The notes below the pieces were generated by a model. It was given only the letters and a program-made list of their open reading frames with translations, was not told the DNA's origin and did no database searches. Both the position numbers and the translations under genes were made by a program. From CAZCZR01 sp964503455 (GTDB lineage: Bacteria; Bacillota; Clostridia; UBA1381), in assembly GCA_964503455.1 (NCBI GenBank), contig CAZCZR010000014.1, positions 1 to 26,151 on the forward strand: a stretch of DNA of 26,151 bases, read 5' to 3'. Below, piece after piece: positions 14,161-21,243 of the stretch; the stretch's first letter is position 1; every line of letters starts with the position of its first letter.

Positions 14161-15345
14161 TTATTTGTCTGTTATTGCGGCTATGCCCGGCAGCTCCTTG
14201 CCCTCAAGGAACTCCATCGAAGCGCCGCCGCCTGTGGAAATATGACTCATCTTATCTCCGAGACCCGCCTGATTTACAGCCGCGACACTGTCGCCGCCGC
14301 CGATTATCGTTGTGGCGTCGATATCCGCCAGCACCTGCGCTATCGCGTTGGTACCCTTAGCGAAGTTCGGCATCTCAAATACGCCCATAGGTCCGTTCCA
14401 TACAACCGTCTTTGCGGTTTTCAATACCTCCGTGAACAGCGCCACCGACTTGGGGCCTATGTCAAGACCCATCCAGCCGTCCTCAATATCTCCCTCGACA
14501 ACCTTCGACTCGGCGTCATTCGCAAATTCCTTCGCAACGACCGTATCAACGGGAAGCACCAGCTTATCGCCCGCCTCGCTGATCATCTTCTTTGCGTAGT
14601 CGATGTAATCCGGCTCCAACAGCGACTTTCCCGTCGAAATGCCTCTTGCGGCTTCAAATGTGTACGCCATGCCGCCGCCGATTATCAGCTTGTCCACCTT
14701 CTTCAAAAGATTCTCTATAACGGAAATCTTTGACGATACCTTCGAGCCGCCCAGTATCGCGACAAGCGGGCGAACGGGGTTGTTTACGGCGTTTCCGAGG
14801 AAGTCGATCTCCTTTTGGATGAGGTATCCCGCCGCAGACTTCTCAACATACTTTGTAACTCCCACGTTTGAGCAGTGCGCTCTGTGCGCCGTGCCGAAAG
14901 CGTCGTTTACAAATACATCGGCCAGTGAGGCAAGCTCCTTGCTGAACTCATCGGCGTTCTTTGTTTCCTCCGCTCTGTAGCGGGTGTTCTCCAAAAGAAC
15001 AACATCGCCGTCGGCCATTTCGGCAACAGCCTTTTTGGCGTTCTCGCCCACAACATTGTCATCCGCCGCGAATACTACTTCCTTACCGAGCTTTTCCGAG
15101 AGTCTCTTTGCCACGGGAGCAAGCGACAGCGACGGCACCGGCTGACCCTTGGGCTTGCCCATATGCGAGCAAAGAATAACCTTCGCGCCGTTTTTGATAA
15201 GATACTGAATTGTAGGAAGAGCGCCGACTATTCTGTTCTCGTCCGTGATATTTCCGTCAGCGTCCAGGGGAACGTTGAAATCACATCTTACAAGAACCTT
15301 TTTGCCCTTTACCTCAAGATCTTCAACACTGATTTTGTTGTACAT
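14161..15345 (-). CDS. pgk: phosphoglycerate kinase
   Basis: 394 residues, full length. It transfers phosphate from 1,3-bisphosphoglycerate to ADP in glycolysis. The N-terminal domain has the substrate motif VLVRCDFNVPLD and the arginine-rich segments VLLENTRYRAEE and DAFGTAHRAHCS. The nucleotide domain has VAILGGSKVSSKI, GGGMAYTFEAA, WNGPMGVFE and the C-terminal GGGDSVAAVNQ with GGGASMEFLEG. The start ATG at 15345 follows GAAAGGACG. It begins a pgk-tpiA unit with its own promoter. A gap gene is not adjacent in this window. Confidence 0.97.
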   Translation of the reverse strand: MYNKISVEDLEVKGKKVLVRCDFNVPLDADGNITDENRIVGALPTIQYLIKNGAKVILCSHMGKPKGQPVPSLSLAPVAKRLSEKLGKEVVFAADDNVVGENAKKAVAEMADGDVVLLENTRYRAEETKNADEFSKELASLADVFVNDAFGTAHRAHCSNVGVTKYVEKSAAGYLIQKEIDFLGNAVNNPVRPLVAILGGSKVSSKISVIENLLKKVDKLIIGGGMAYTFEAARGISTGKSLLEPDYIDYAKKMISEAGDKLVLPVDTVVAKEFANDAESKVVEGDIEDGWMGLDIGPKSVALFTEVLKTAKTVVWNGPMGVFEMPNFAKGTNAIAQVLADIDATTIIGGGDSVAAVNQAGLGDKMSHISTGGGASMEFLEGKELPGIAAITDK

Positions 15346-15394
15346 TGTATTATCGTCCTTTCATAATGGAATACGGTGGTTTATACCTCTATAT

Positions 15395-15423
15395 ATTGTA
15401 TCTCAAATATGTATTTTTTTCAA
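15395..15423 (-). promoter_or_regulatory. promoter of pgk-tpiA
   Basis: Minus strand TTGAAA (15418-15423), a 17-bp spacer and TACAAT (15395-15400) form a good vegetative promoter. The leader would be about 43 bases, leaving no room for a large riboswitch. Confidence 0.72.
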
Positions 15424-15499
15424 GTGATTTTCGGTAAAAAATTTGTTGATTTTTTAACGGGGTTTTGCTGTAAATTAATGCACAATTCATAATGGCAGC

Positions 15500-15634
15500 A
15501 CATAAAAACCAATCCCTCGCGGGAGCGGCTTTTGCGCAAAAATATCCCCATACGCAAAAACCGCCAGCATTATTGACCGGCGATTCTTGCTGCTATGTAT
15601 AGGATAAAAGGGTAGAATGTAATTTCTTTCTACA
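15500..15634 (-). ncRNA. candidate structured small RNA, family not recognised
   Basis: An independent promoter lies just upstream (minus strand) and no reading frame of note follows. The predicted transcript contains, in order: a hairpin GTAGAA with TTCTAC; GCAGC (about 15587-15591), which can pair with GCTGC near 15495-15500; a 14-pair hairpin (about 15554-15590) with arms including CGCCGG and CTGGCG; and a second strong hairpin with CTCCC, a GCGA tetraloop and GGGAT, ended by TTTTT (about 15504-15534). Together they suggest a three-way junction closed by GCAGC/GCTGC, or two tandem terminators after a short transcript. The exact 3' end is unknown. It could be a riboswitch-like leader of pgk, but pgk has its own promoter downstream. 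Confidence 0.42.
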
Positions 15635-15640
15635 AGTATT

Positions 15641-15669
15641 ATTATAGCACACGGCAGCGAAAAATGCAA
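15641..15669 (-). promoter_or_regulatory. strong promoter driving the candidate small RNA
   Basis: Minus strand TTGCAT (15664-15669), a 17-bp spacer ending TGC, and TATAAT (15641-15646) give a near-consensus promoter with an extended -10. It lies after the terminator of the yetF operon, so it opens a separate transcription unit. Confidence 0.7.
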
Positions 15670-15703
15670 GCATTATTTCTTTATAAAAGTGTACATAAAA
15701 CCG

Positions 15704-15739
15704 TAAAAACAAGGCTGTAAAATTGTGCATAACGCCTTG
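15704..15739 (-). terminator. terminator after the yetF-DUF4363 operon
   Basis: Minus strand CAAGGC (15734-15739) pairs with GCCTTG (15710-15715) across an 18-base loop and is followed by TTTTT. It lies 15 bp downstream of the DUF4363 stop. The stem is short, so termination may be partial. Confidence 0.55.
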
Positions 15740-15753
15740 ACATATAAGCGCGG

Positions 15754-16134
15754 TCAGAAAATATTTTCCCATTTAAGACTGTATTTATCGCTTATATGGC
15801 GGATATTCACGTCAAGAGCGGCGCAGGAGGCGCAGGCGTCGGCGGTATTGCCGCAGGAGGCGTAGACGCAGAGTCCGGCAAGATATTTTTCGATGCTTTC
15901 GGCGTCGGAATGACTTCCCGTCACGGACAGAAATGTCCGTGCGCTTTGGACGTATCCGCTCATTTGGGCAGCTTTTTGAGCGGCTGCCTCGCTGTCGCCT
16001 CGGGTTATAAGCTCGCGCGCGTCCGAGTTCATCCGCGAGAGCTTTTGAGTGAATTGCGACAGCATCGCGCTGTGTATGCCGGCTCCCGCGGCTGTGACGG
16101 CGGCTATTATCATTGCCGTAATAAAGCTTCTCAA
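15754..16134 (-). CDS. DUF4363 family protein
   Basis: 126 residues. Residues 1-20 are an N-terminal hydrophobic segment, probably a membrane anchor or uncleaved signal. The rest is helical, with MLSQFTQKLSRMNSDARELI, EAAAQKAAQMSGYVQSARTF, SDAESIEKYLAGLCVYASC and ALDVNIRHISDKYSLKWENI. This matches the layout of DUF4363, small exported helical proteins often coded directly behind DUF421 proteins. Four cysteines in the last third (CVYASCGNTADACASC) could form disulfides outside the cell. The start overlaps the stop of the DUF421 gene (ATGA), so the two are coupled. The molecular function is unknown. Confidence 0.75.
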   Translation of the reverse strand: MRSFITAMIIAAVTAAGAGIHSAMLSQFTQKLSRMNSDARELITRGDSEAAAQKAAQMSGYVQSARTFLSVTGSHSDAESIEKYLAGLCVYASCGNTADACASCAALDVNIRHISDKYSLKWENIF

Positions 16135-16829
16135 CGAAACGTTCCCTTCCTTCTCTTTTCCTTCCTTTGGATAAACAAATCTCCGTCGGAGTCAAGCGAC
16201 GCCAAAAACACATCCTTCTCGGAGCTTATGCCCCGCAAGACAAGCTCGTCCGAAAGCCATTTCCTGTCATGTCCGCTTCTTGCAAGCTCCCCAAGATTCA
16301 AAGAGCCGTCGGAGATCAGAATACACGGCAGCCCCTCCTTTTTAGGCTCGGAAAGCGGCAGGTCTGCGACCGTTACCGGACGCGCCTCTGTTTTGGGGAT
16401 AACGGTAAGCTTGCCGTTTGTTTCCAATACGGCGGCTTCTATATCGGCTATGTTGCAGCAATTGCTTGCGCGCAGCTCCTCCAGAAGATCGTTTACATGA
16501 AAGCGAAGCCGTTCAAGCTCGCGCTCATCAATCCTGCCGTTGTAGATAACAATGCTCGGAGAGCCTGAAAATATCTTGCGGACGGTTTTTGATTTCAGGC
16601 TGAGATATGAAACGGCGATTTCCGCCACTATCAGGGAAAACACCGGCACAATCCCCGATAAAAGCGGTATGTCAATATCCTGCATCGGCACCGAGGCAAG
16701 GTCCGAGATCATTATCGCCACAACCAGCTCCGACGGCTGCAGCTCGCCTATCTGTCTTTTGCCCATCAGCCGCATCGAAAGTATGACCGCGCCGTACAGT
16801 ATAAGCGTGCGTATCACAAGAACAAGCAT
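16131..16829 (-). CDS. YetF/DUF421 family membrane protein
   Basis: 232 residues. Three membrane segments fill about residues 1-80, including RLMGKRQIGELQPSELVVAI, the family signature. The cytoplasmic part has the canonical DUF421 pattern PSIVIYNGRIDERELERLRF followed by VNDLLEELR and an IEAAVLETNGKLTVIPK strand pair. Family members in spore formers include YetF-type proteins linked to spore membrane properties and heat resistance; the exact activity is not established. It follows the histidine kinase after 59 bp and precedes DUF4363. The ribosome binding site GGAGG and the ATG adjoin or lie within an inverted repeat, suggesting translational control. Confidence 0.85.
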   Translation of the reverse strand: MLVLVIRTLILYGAVILSMRLMGKRQIGELQPSELVVAIMISDLASVPMQDIDIPLLSGIVPVFSLIVAEIAVSYLSLKSKTVRKIFSGSPSIVIYNGRIDERELERLRFHVNDLLEELRASNCCNIADIEAAVLETNGKLTVIPKTEARPVTVADLPLSEPKKEGLPCILISDGSLNLGELARSGHDRKWLSDELVLRGISSEKDVFLASLDSDGDLFIQRKEKRRKGTFR

Positions 16830-16875
16830 GGCGCACCTCCTTCGGAACCGTTTCCTTAAGAAGTATGCGCCATGC
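16826..16875 (-). promoter_or_regulatory. inverted repeat covering the yetF start codon
   Basis: On the minus strand GCATGGCGCA (16866-16875) and TGCGCCATGC (16826-16835) are perfect 10-bp complements. The second arm contains the ATG of the DUF421 gene, and the GGAGG site lies directly inside the loop. A small GGAA-ACGG-TTCC hairpin sits in the middle. In mRNA this could hide the start codon. Confidence 0.55.
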
Positions 16876-16888
16876 GTTGATATTTTAT

Positions 16889-17917
16889 TCAGGCTTCATG
16901 CTCCGTTTTACGCGCCAAAGCTTTAAAAGAGATTTTCGCCTTGAACAGATCGCCGTCGGCGGCGATCTCAAAGCTTCCGCCCATAAGCTCGGTATAGCTT
17001 TTCGCTATCGCAAGTCCCAGACCGCTGCCCTCGCCTGTGCGCGACTTGTCGCCCCTTACAAAACGCTCTGTAATTTCATCGGGCGAAAAATTCATCGGGT
17101 ACGAGGCTATATTTTTTAATTCCGTCACAAAAACGCCGTCTTTTTTCTCAAGCGTCACATACACGCGCGTACCCTTCATCGAGTATTTCACCGCGTTGGA
17201 GATAAGGTTCTCAAACACGCGCGACAGCTTCCTGCCGTCCGCTGTGATGAGCGCCTCCTCCTCCGGAAGGCTCACCCGAAAATCAAGTCCCGACCCGTCG
17301 ATCTCGCGGTTCAGCTCTCCAAGCGCCTGTGTTATCAAAAGCTTTAAGTCAAGCCTTTCCAAATCAAGCTCCTCATTGCCGCTTTGCGCCTTTGATATAT
17401 CGAAAAGATCGGTGGTAAGCGCCTTTAGCCGTTCGCTTTTTCGTTTGATGATAAGCGCGTAGTCGTTCGCCTCCTCCGGACTTAGCCGCATCTGCGACAA
17501 AAGCTCGGCATAGTTGATTACGGACGTCAGCGGCGTTTTTAAATCGTGACTCACATTTGTGATAAGCTCGGTTTTCATGCGCTCCGACTTTACGGAGCTT
17601 TCTACAGCCGCTTCAAGTCCCTCTCCCAAAGCGTTCACGCCCTCGGCGATCTCCTTCGCCGCGCCCGTACATTCGGGTATGGCATAGCCCGCGCCGCCTT
17701 TTCTTATTATCGCGATGCCTTTTTTCACCTCGTCAAGGTCGGAAATGTTTTTGTATACCGTATATCCCGCCGCCAAAAGCAGTGCCGCGCACAAAAGAAT
17801 CATAAAAAGCACCACTCCCGCATCGCCCGCGAATCCCGCATATCCGGCGACAGCCGAGAATATCCCTATCATAACCGAATACATCGCAAACGCCGCTAAG
17901 ATCATACGCGTGTTCAT
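16889..17917 (-). CDS. sensor histidine kinase, C-terminal half (same gene as 18018-19314)
   Basis: This 342-residue part begins at the gap edge with two membrane segments (about 4-30 and 34-52), then a HAMP-like linker, the HisKA domain with ITNVSHDLKTPLTS (phospho-acceptor H at about residue 124 of this part), and an ATPase domain with N-box FENLISNAVKYS and G2 box GEGSGLGLAIAKS. The G1 DxG motif is replaced by a segment including ERFVRGDKSRT, as in many Clostridia kinases of this type. Collapsing the duplicated 55 bp and the gap puts this part in frame with the N-terminal half, giving one kinase of about 756 residues. It autophosphorylates and passes phosphate to the response regulator coded just upstream. 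Confidence 0.88.
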   Translation of the reverse strand: MNTRMILAAFAMYSVMIGIFSAVAGYAGFAGDAGVVLFMILLCAALLLAAGYTVYKNISDLDEVKKGIAIIRKGGAGYAIPECTGAAKEIAEGVNALGEGLEAAVESSVKSERMKTELITNVSHDLKTPLTSVINYAELLSQMRLSPEEANDYALIIKRKSERLKALTTDLFDISKAQSGNEELDLERLDLKLLITQALGELNREIDGSGLDFRVSLPEEEALITADGRKLSRVFENLISNAVKYSMKGTRVYVTLEKKDGVFVTELKNIASYPMNFSPDEITERFVRGDKSRTGEGSGLGLAIAKSYTELMGGSFEIAADGDLFKAKISFKALARKTEHEA

Positions 17918-18072
17918 NNNNNNNNNNNNNNNNNNNNNNNNNNNNNNNNNNNNNNNNNNNNNNNNNNNNNNNNNNNNNNNNNNNNNNNNNNNNNNNNNNN
18001 NNNNNNNNNNNNNNNNNTCCCTATCATAACCGAATACATCGCAAACGCCGCTAAGATCATACGCGTGTTCAT
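17863..18072. repeat. 55-bp exact duplication flanking the gap (assembly overlap)
   Basis: Bases 17863-17917 and 18018-18072 are identical over 55 bp (start TCCCTATCATAACC, end CGCGTGTTCAT). Removing one copy plus the Ns (155 bp) changes the frame by two, which is exactly what joins the two halves of the kinase. Confidence 0.93.
17918..18017. other. 100-N scaffold gap (likely false gap)
   Basis: Exactly 100 unknown bases interrupt the kinase gene. The 55 bp on either side are identical, so the two contigs overlap and the gap has no real content. Confidence 0.95.
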
Positions 18073-19314
18073 GCTCATGCGAAGTATCGTCCGCGCCGCT
18101 TTTTTGACACAGCGCCACGCCTTTTTGACACACCGCCACGCCTTTTTGACACACCGCCACAAAAACATCACAATGCGCACGCATACGCTTCTTTTAAGGA
18201 GGGAATGATCCTTCAGGCTTCTGATGACGGAAGCGTATACGGCAACGAAAACCGCACTTCCCGCAACAGCCGCCGCGATCATCAGGGAAACGATCCATTT
18301 GTTCGATGCGAACTCGCCCGTGCGCGAAAGGAGTCCGGAAAACTCCGCATATCCGAGTCCCGCCGCAATCATTCCTACCGCGTCAAGCGCGACAGCTCCG
18401 GCGCATACCTCAATCCATATCTTATCGCCTGCGTACAGCTTAAGACTGCCGTCCCGCCTTCTGCCCGCGACAGCCGTCACAAGGCAAATCGCAAGTATAA
18501 AACCGCCCAAGGCACAGCACGTATGTCTGATGCCTCTGTTTGCGCGATCCCTTGCCGTAATCCACTGGGCACGTGCCGATTCAAGCGCCGTCGGGGCGAT
18601 TCTTATATACGCGGTATAGTCGGTGGTAACGGCATTTTCGGCGGCGTCAGGCTTTTTCGACGTCACCTGTTCAAGGACGCCTTCGCTGTTAAAGCGGTAC
18701 AGCTTTCCCGCCGAATACAAAGCGTTATACTCCGCATCCTGCGGGTACACCTCGGCAAGGGTGCCGTCCTCGATGTAAAACGCCGGTCCCGTATAATCGG
18801 CGGTTGCGGCGGGCTTTGCCGCGCGCTCGTAGTAGGGGTTCAGATGCGTAAATCTTTTGTTGGCGCTCTGAACAACGGCGTCGAGGTCATAGCGCGTCAC
18901 GCAGGCTCCCGCCGCATTGTACATTTCCGGCAATCCGTCAAAGAATATGTCCGTGTAATCGGTGTACCAGAGGGGGTCGTTTATCGAGGTGTTGGTCATA
19001 ACAGTGCCGGTGTTGTTGTCAACGGCGTAGAACTGCGCCGACAGGCTTTCAAGCGCGGAGTAGTCCCCCGCCGTGGGCGCGGTCCCTCTTGCCGCCTTGT
19101 ACATTGCCGTATCAATAATATCGGCGGCGGCCGAGAGTGATTCGCACAGATAATCGCTTTCGGCAAAGCTCGGCTCAAACCGGTATGCGGCACTGTCGCT
19201 GTCCGACACTGCCGCGATAATATCCGTGGCGGAGAATATCATCCACGCTGCCGCCGCCGCGCAAAGAATGTACGCCGCCGTCCGCACCGGCAGCGAGTAC
19301 AGTGTTTTTTTCAC
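18018..19314 (-). CDS. sensor histidine kinase, N-terminal sensory half
   Basis: I chose the GTG at 19314, which has AAGGAG nine bases upstream; the ATG at 19338 has no site. The first membrane segment (about 8-30) is followed by an extracellular region of roughly 220 residues rich in Tyr, Thr and Asp (e.g. TVMTNTSINDPLWYTDYTD and AAKPAATADYTGPAFYIEDG), not matched to a known sensor family. Three more membrane segments follow, then a basic cytoplasmic stretch with three copies of the heptapeptide RCVKKAW, and then the segment duplicated across the gap. The first residue pair of the kinase gene lies 28 bp from the response regulator stop. The ligand is unknown. Confidence 0.85.
18098..18160. 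repeat. three 21-bp tandem repeats in the kinase gene
   Basis: Units 18098-18118, 18119-18139 and 18140-18160 differ at only a few positions (GCCTTTTTGACACACCGCCAC). Being 21 bp, each adds exactly seven residues (RCVKKAW) to a basic loop between membrane segments, so copy number can vary without a frameshift. Confidence 0.85.
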
Positions 19315-19342
19315 GTTAATCCGCTCCTTTTCAAACATATCA

Positions 19343-20035
19343 TTATTTTTCCAGCTTATACCCTATGCCCCAGACTACCTTGATATACTGAGGCTGCTTG
19401 GGATTTATTTCTGTTTTTTCGCGGATATGGCGTATATGTACGGCAATGGCGTTGTCGCTCACGGCGGTGTCTCCGTTCCAGATCCGGCTGTATATCTCGC
19501 CGGCGGAAAACACGCGGTTGGGATTGCGCATAAAAAGCTCCAAAATCCTGTATTCGCTTGGCGTAAGACGGATATTTGCGCCGTCGCGCGACACAGTCTT
19601 TGCGGCGGTGTCCATAACAAGGCCGTTTATGCTTATAACATCGGGCGAGGGCTTTTCCATAGCGCCGAGCTCGGTATAGCGCCGAAGCTGGGATCTCACC
19701 CTTGCCACAAGCTCCGAGGGGTTGAACGGCTTGGTTATATAATCGTCCGCTCCCGCCGAAAGACCGAGTATTTTGTCCGCGTCCTCCGACTTGGCGGAAA
19801 TCAGTATGACCGGAATGTTTTTTGTGGCGCGCAGCTTTAACAGCGTGGATATTCCGTCAAGGCGCGGCATCATAATATCCAAAAGCAGCAGCTGCACATC
19901 CTCCGTCGAAAGCGCCTCCAGCGCCTCGAACCCGTCATGCGCCTCTATGACACGGTATCCCTCCGCCTTTAAAAATATCCCCGTGCTTGTCGTTATCTCC
20001 TTGTCATCGTCTACTATAAGTACCGTCATCCGCAT
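19343..20035 (-). CDS. OmpR-family response regulator
   Basis: 230 residues. The receiver domain has the acidic pocket VDDD (8-11), the phospho-acceptor D53 in LLLLDIMMP, S80 in LISAK and K102 in ITKPF. The C-terminal winged-helix domain has LTPSEYRILELFMRNPNRVF, VSDNAIAVHIRHIREK and a final YIKVVWGIGYKLEK. The AGGAGG site is 8 bp before the ATG. The gene ends 28 bp before the chosen kinase start, so the pair forms an operon. It probably controls its own operon, which also carries DUF421 and DUF4363. The regulon beyond that is unknown. Confidence 0.95.
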   Translation of the reverse strand: MRMTVLIVDDDKEITTSTGIFLKAEGYRVIEAHDGFEALEALSTEDVQLLLLDIMMPRLDGISTLLKLRATKNIPVILISAKSEDADKILGLSAGADDYITKPFNPSELVARVRSQLRRYTELGAMEKPSPDVISINGLVMDTAAKTVSRDGANIRLTPSEYRILELFMRNPNRVFSAGEIYSRIWNGDTAVSDNAIAVHIRHIREKTEINPKQPQYIKVVWGIGYKLEK

Positions 20036-20113
20036 ATTCCCTTCCTCCTTTCAGATTCTATTATAGCTTTCCATTATGATAATTTGCCTAACGGATTTCT
20101 TAAGATTTTATTA

Positions 20114-20142
20114 ATTATACCATAAAAAAAAGACCTTGACAA
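20114..20142 (-). promoter_or_regulatory. promoter of the response regulator operon
   Basis: Minus strand TTGTCA (20137-20142), a 17-bp spacer and TATAAT (20114-20119). The -35 overlaps the -35 of the divergent promoter because CTTGACAAG is nearly palindromic. A second TATAAT near 20062 has no good -35. Confidence 0.62.
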
Positions 20143-20164
20143 GGGGTGCGGCGCATGATATAAT
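20136..20164 (+). promoter_or_regulatory. consensus promoter of the DnaC-like gene
   Basis: TTGACA (20136-20141), 17 bp and TATAAT (20159-20164) match the vegetative consensus. Transcription should start near 20171, giving a leader of about 65 bases. Confidence 0.8.
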
Positions 20165-20175
20165 TATGTAAGAAA

Positions 20176-20205
20176 AACCGCTCTTTCAACGGGCGGTTAT
20201 TTTTT
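20176..20205 (+). terminator. terminator hairpin within the 5' leader
   Basis: AACCGCTC (20176-20183) pairs with GGGCGGTT (20191-20198) around TTTCAAC, followed by ATTTTTT. It lies only about five bases after the predicted start and before the ribosome binding site, so it looks like an attenuator rather than the end of an upstream gene; no plus-strand gene lies upstream. Confidence 0.6.
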
Positions 20206-20235
20206 AAGGATCGGCGCTACGGGGAGGGAACGCGT

Positions 20236-21219
20236 ATGGCTATGTCGGTCACGGACAGAATATTTTCCGATTACGAGCAGACGCGCGCAAGGCATGAGCG
20301 CGAACGCAGACACAGGATAAGCGCGGTCGCGGCAAAATTTCCGAGGATCGCGGAAATAGACGCCGAGATAAACCGTCTGGGCATGGATACCCTCAAAAAA
20401 ATCATGGCGGAGCCGAAAAGGTCGGCGGAGCTGAACGCCTCCATGAAAGAGTCTATCGAAAAGCTCAAAAAGGAAAAAGAGGCGCTTCTTTCGGCAAACG
20501 GTATTCCCGCGGACTACTCGCGGCTTGAATACGACTGCGAAAAATGCCGCGACACCGGCTATATCGGCACGGCTAAATGCGACTGTTACATGAAAAAGCT
20601 CGCGGACGCGTCATATGCCGATTCCAACCTTGAAAAGCTTGTTGCGGAGCAGAATTTCGAGAATTTTTCCTTTGATATGTTCAAGGGCGAAGCGCGCGCG
20701 CGAATGGAGATCCTGCACCGCCGCGCGATGGAATTTTGCGAGGATTTTGAAAAGCCGGGCAAGAGCATTTTTATGACGGGCAAGGTCGGCAGAGGAAAGA
20801 CGTATCTGTCCTCATGTATAGCGAAAGCGGTCATGGACAAGGGATTTTCGGTCCTGTATATACGCGCGTCAAAGTTTTTCGAGCTGTGCAGAAAAAAGCA
20901 CTACGGAAGGCTTACCGAGGAGGAGAGCGTCACAATGGACAGAACCGTCACGGACGATCTTCTTATCATAGACGATCTCGGCTCCGAGGTGGGCGCCGAG
21001 GTCATAAATCAAGGCTCTCTGCTTGACGTCGTAAGCGAAAGGCTTCTGAAAAAGAAGAAGCTGATAATCAACACCAACTACGTCATGAGCCAGATCGACG
21101 AGAAATACAGCAACAGAATGACGTCGAGAATATACGAGAATTTCATTCTTCTCCAGTTTGTCGGAAAGGATCTGCGAACGGAGGAATACCTTGAAAAGCT
21201 GCACAAAAACAAAGATTAA
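20236..21219 (+). CDS. DnaC/DnaI-like AAA+ ATPase (putative helicase loader)
   Basis: 327 residues. The N-terminal about 90 residues are helical and charged (coiled coil). A zinc-ribbon-like cluster follows, with CEKC at 101-104 and CDC at 115-117. The AAA+ domain has Walker A GKVGRGKT (182-189), Walker B LLIIDDLGSE (D246 and D247), a sensor-1 region LIINTNY, and an arginine-finger-like NRMTSRIYENF. This is the layout of DnaI-type loaders, which place the replicative helicase on DNA, and of related IstB-like proteins. No transposase lies nearby, which argues against IstB. The GGGAGG site is 7 bp before the ATG. It starts an operon with metY 24 bp downstream. Confidence 0.85.
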   Translation: MAMSVTDRIFSDYEQTRARHERERRHRISAVAAKFPRIAEIDAEINRLGMDTLKKIMAEPKRSAELNASMKESIEKLKKEKEALLSANGIPADYSRLEYDCEKCRDTGYIGTAKCDCYMKKLADASYADSNLEKLVAEQNFENFSFDMFKGEARARMEILHRRAMEFCEDFEKPGKSIFMTGKVGRGKTYLSSCIAKAVMDKGFSVLYIRASKFFELCRKKHYGRLTEEESVTMDRTVTDDLLIIDDLGSEVGAEVINQGSLLDVVSERLLKKKKLIINTNYVMSQIDEKYSNRMTSRIYENFILLQFVGKDLRTEEYLEKLHKNKD

Positions 21220-21243
21220 AACAAAATTTTGGGAGAAACACTT

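Noticed and set aside
15500..15634. 6S RNA
   Set aside because: The predicted structure is several short hairpins around a junction, not one long rod with a central bubble.
16889..19338. Two separate broken kinase genes (pseudogene or frameshift)
   Set aside because: The break is an artificial gap with duplicated ends; collapsing it restores a continuous frame with intact motifs.
20236..21219. IstB transposition helper
   Set aside because: No transposase or terminal repeats nearby; the N-terminal coiled coil plus zinc cluster fits a DnaI-like loader better.
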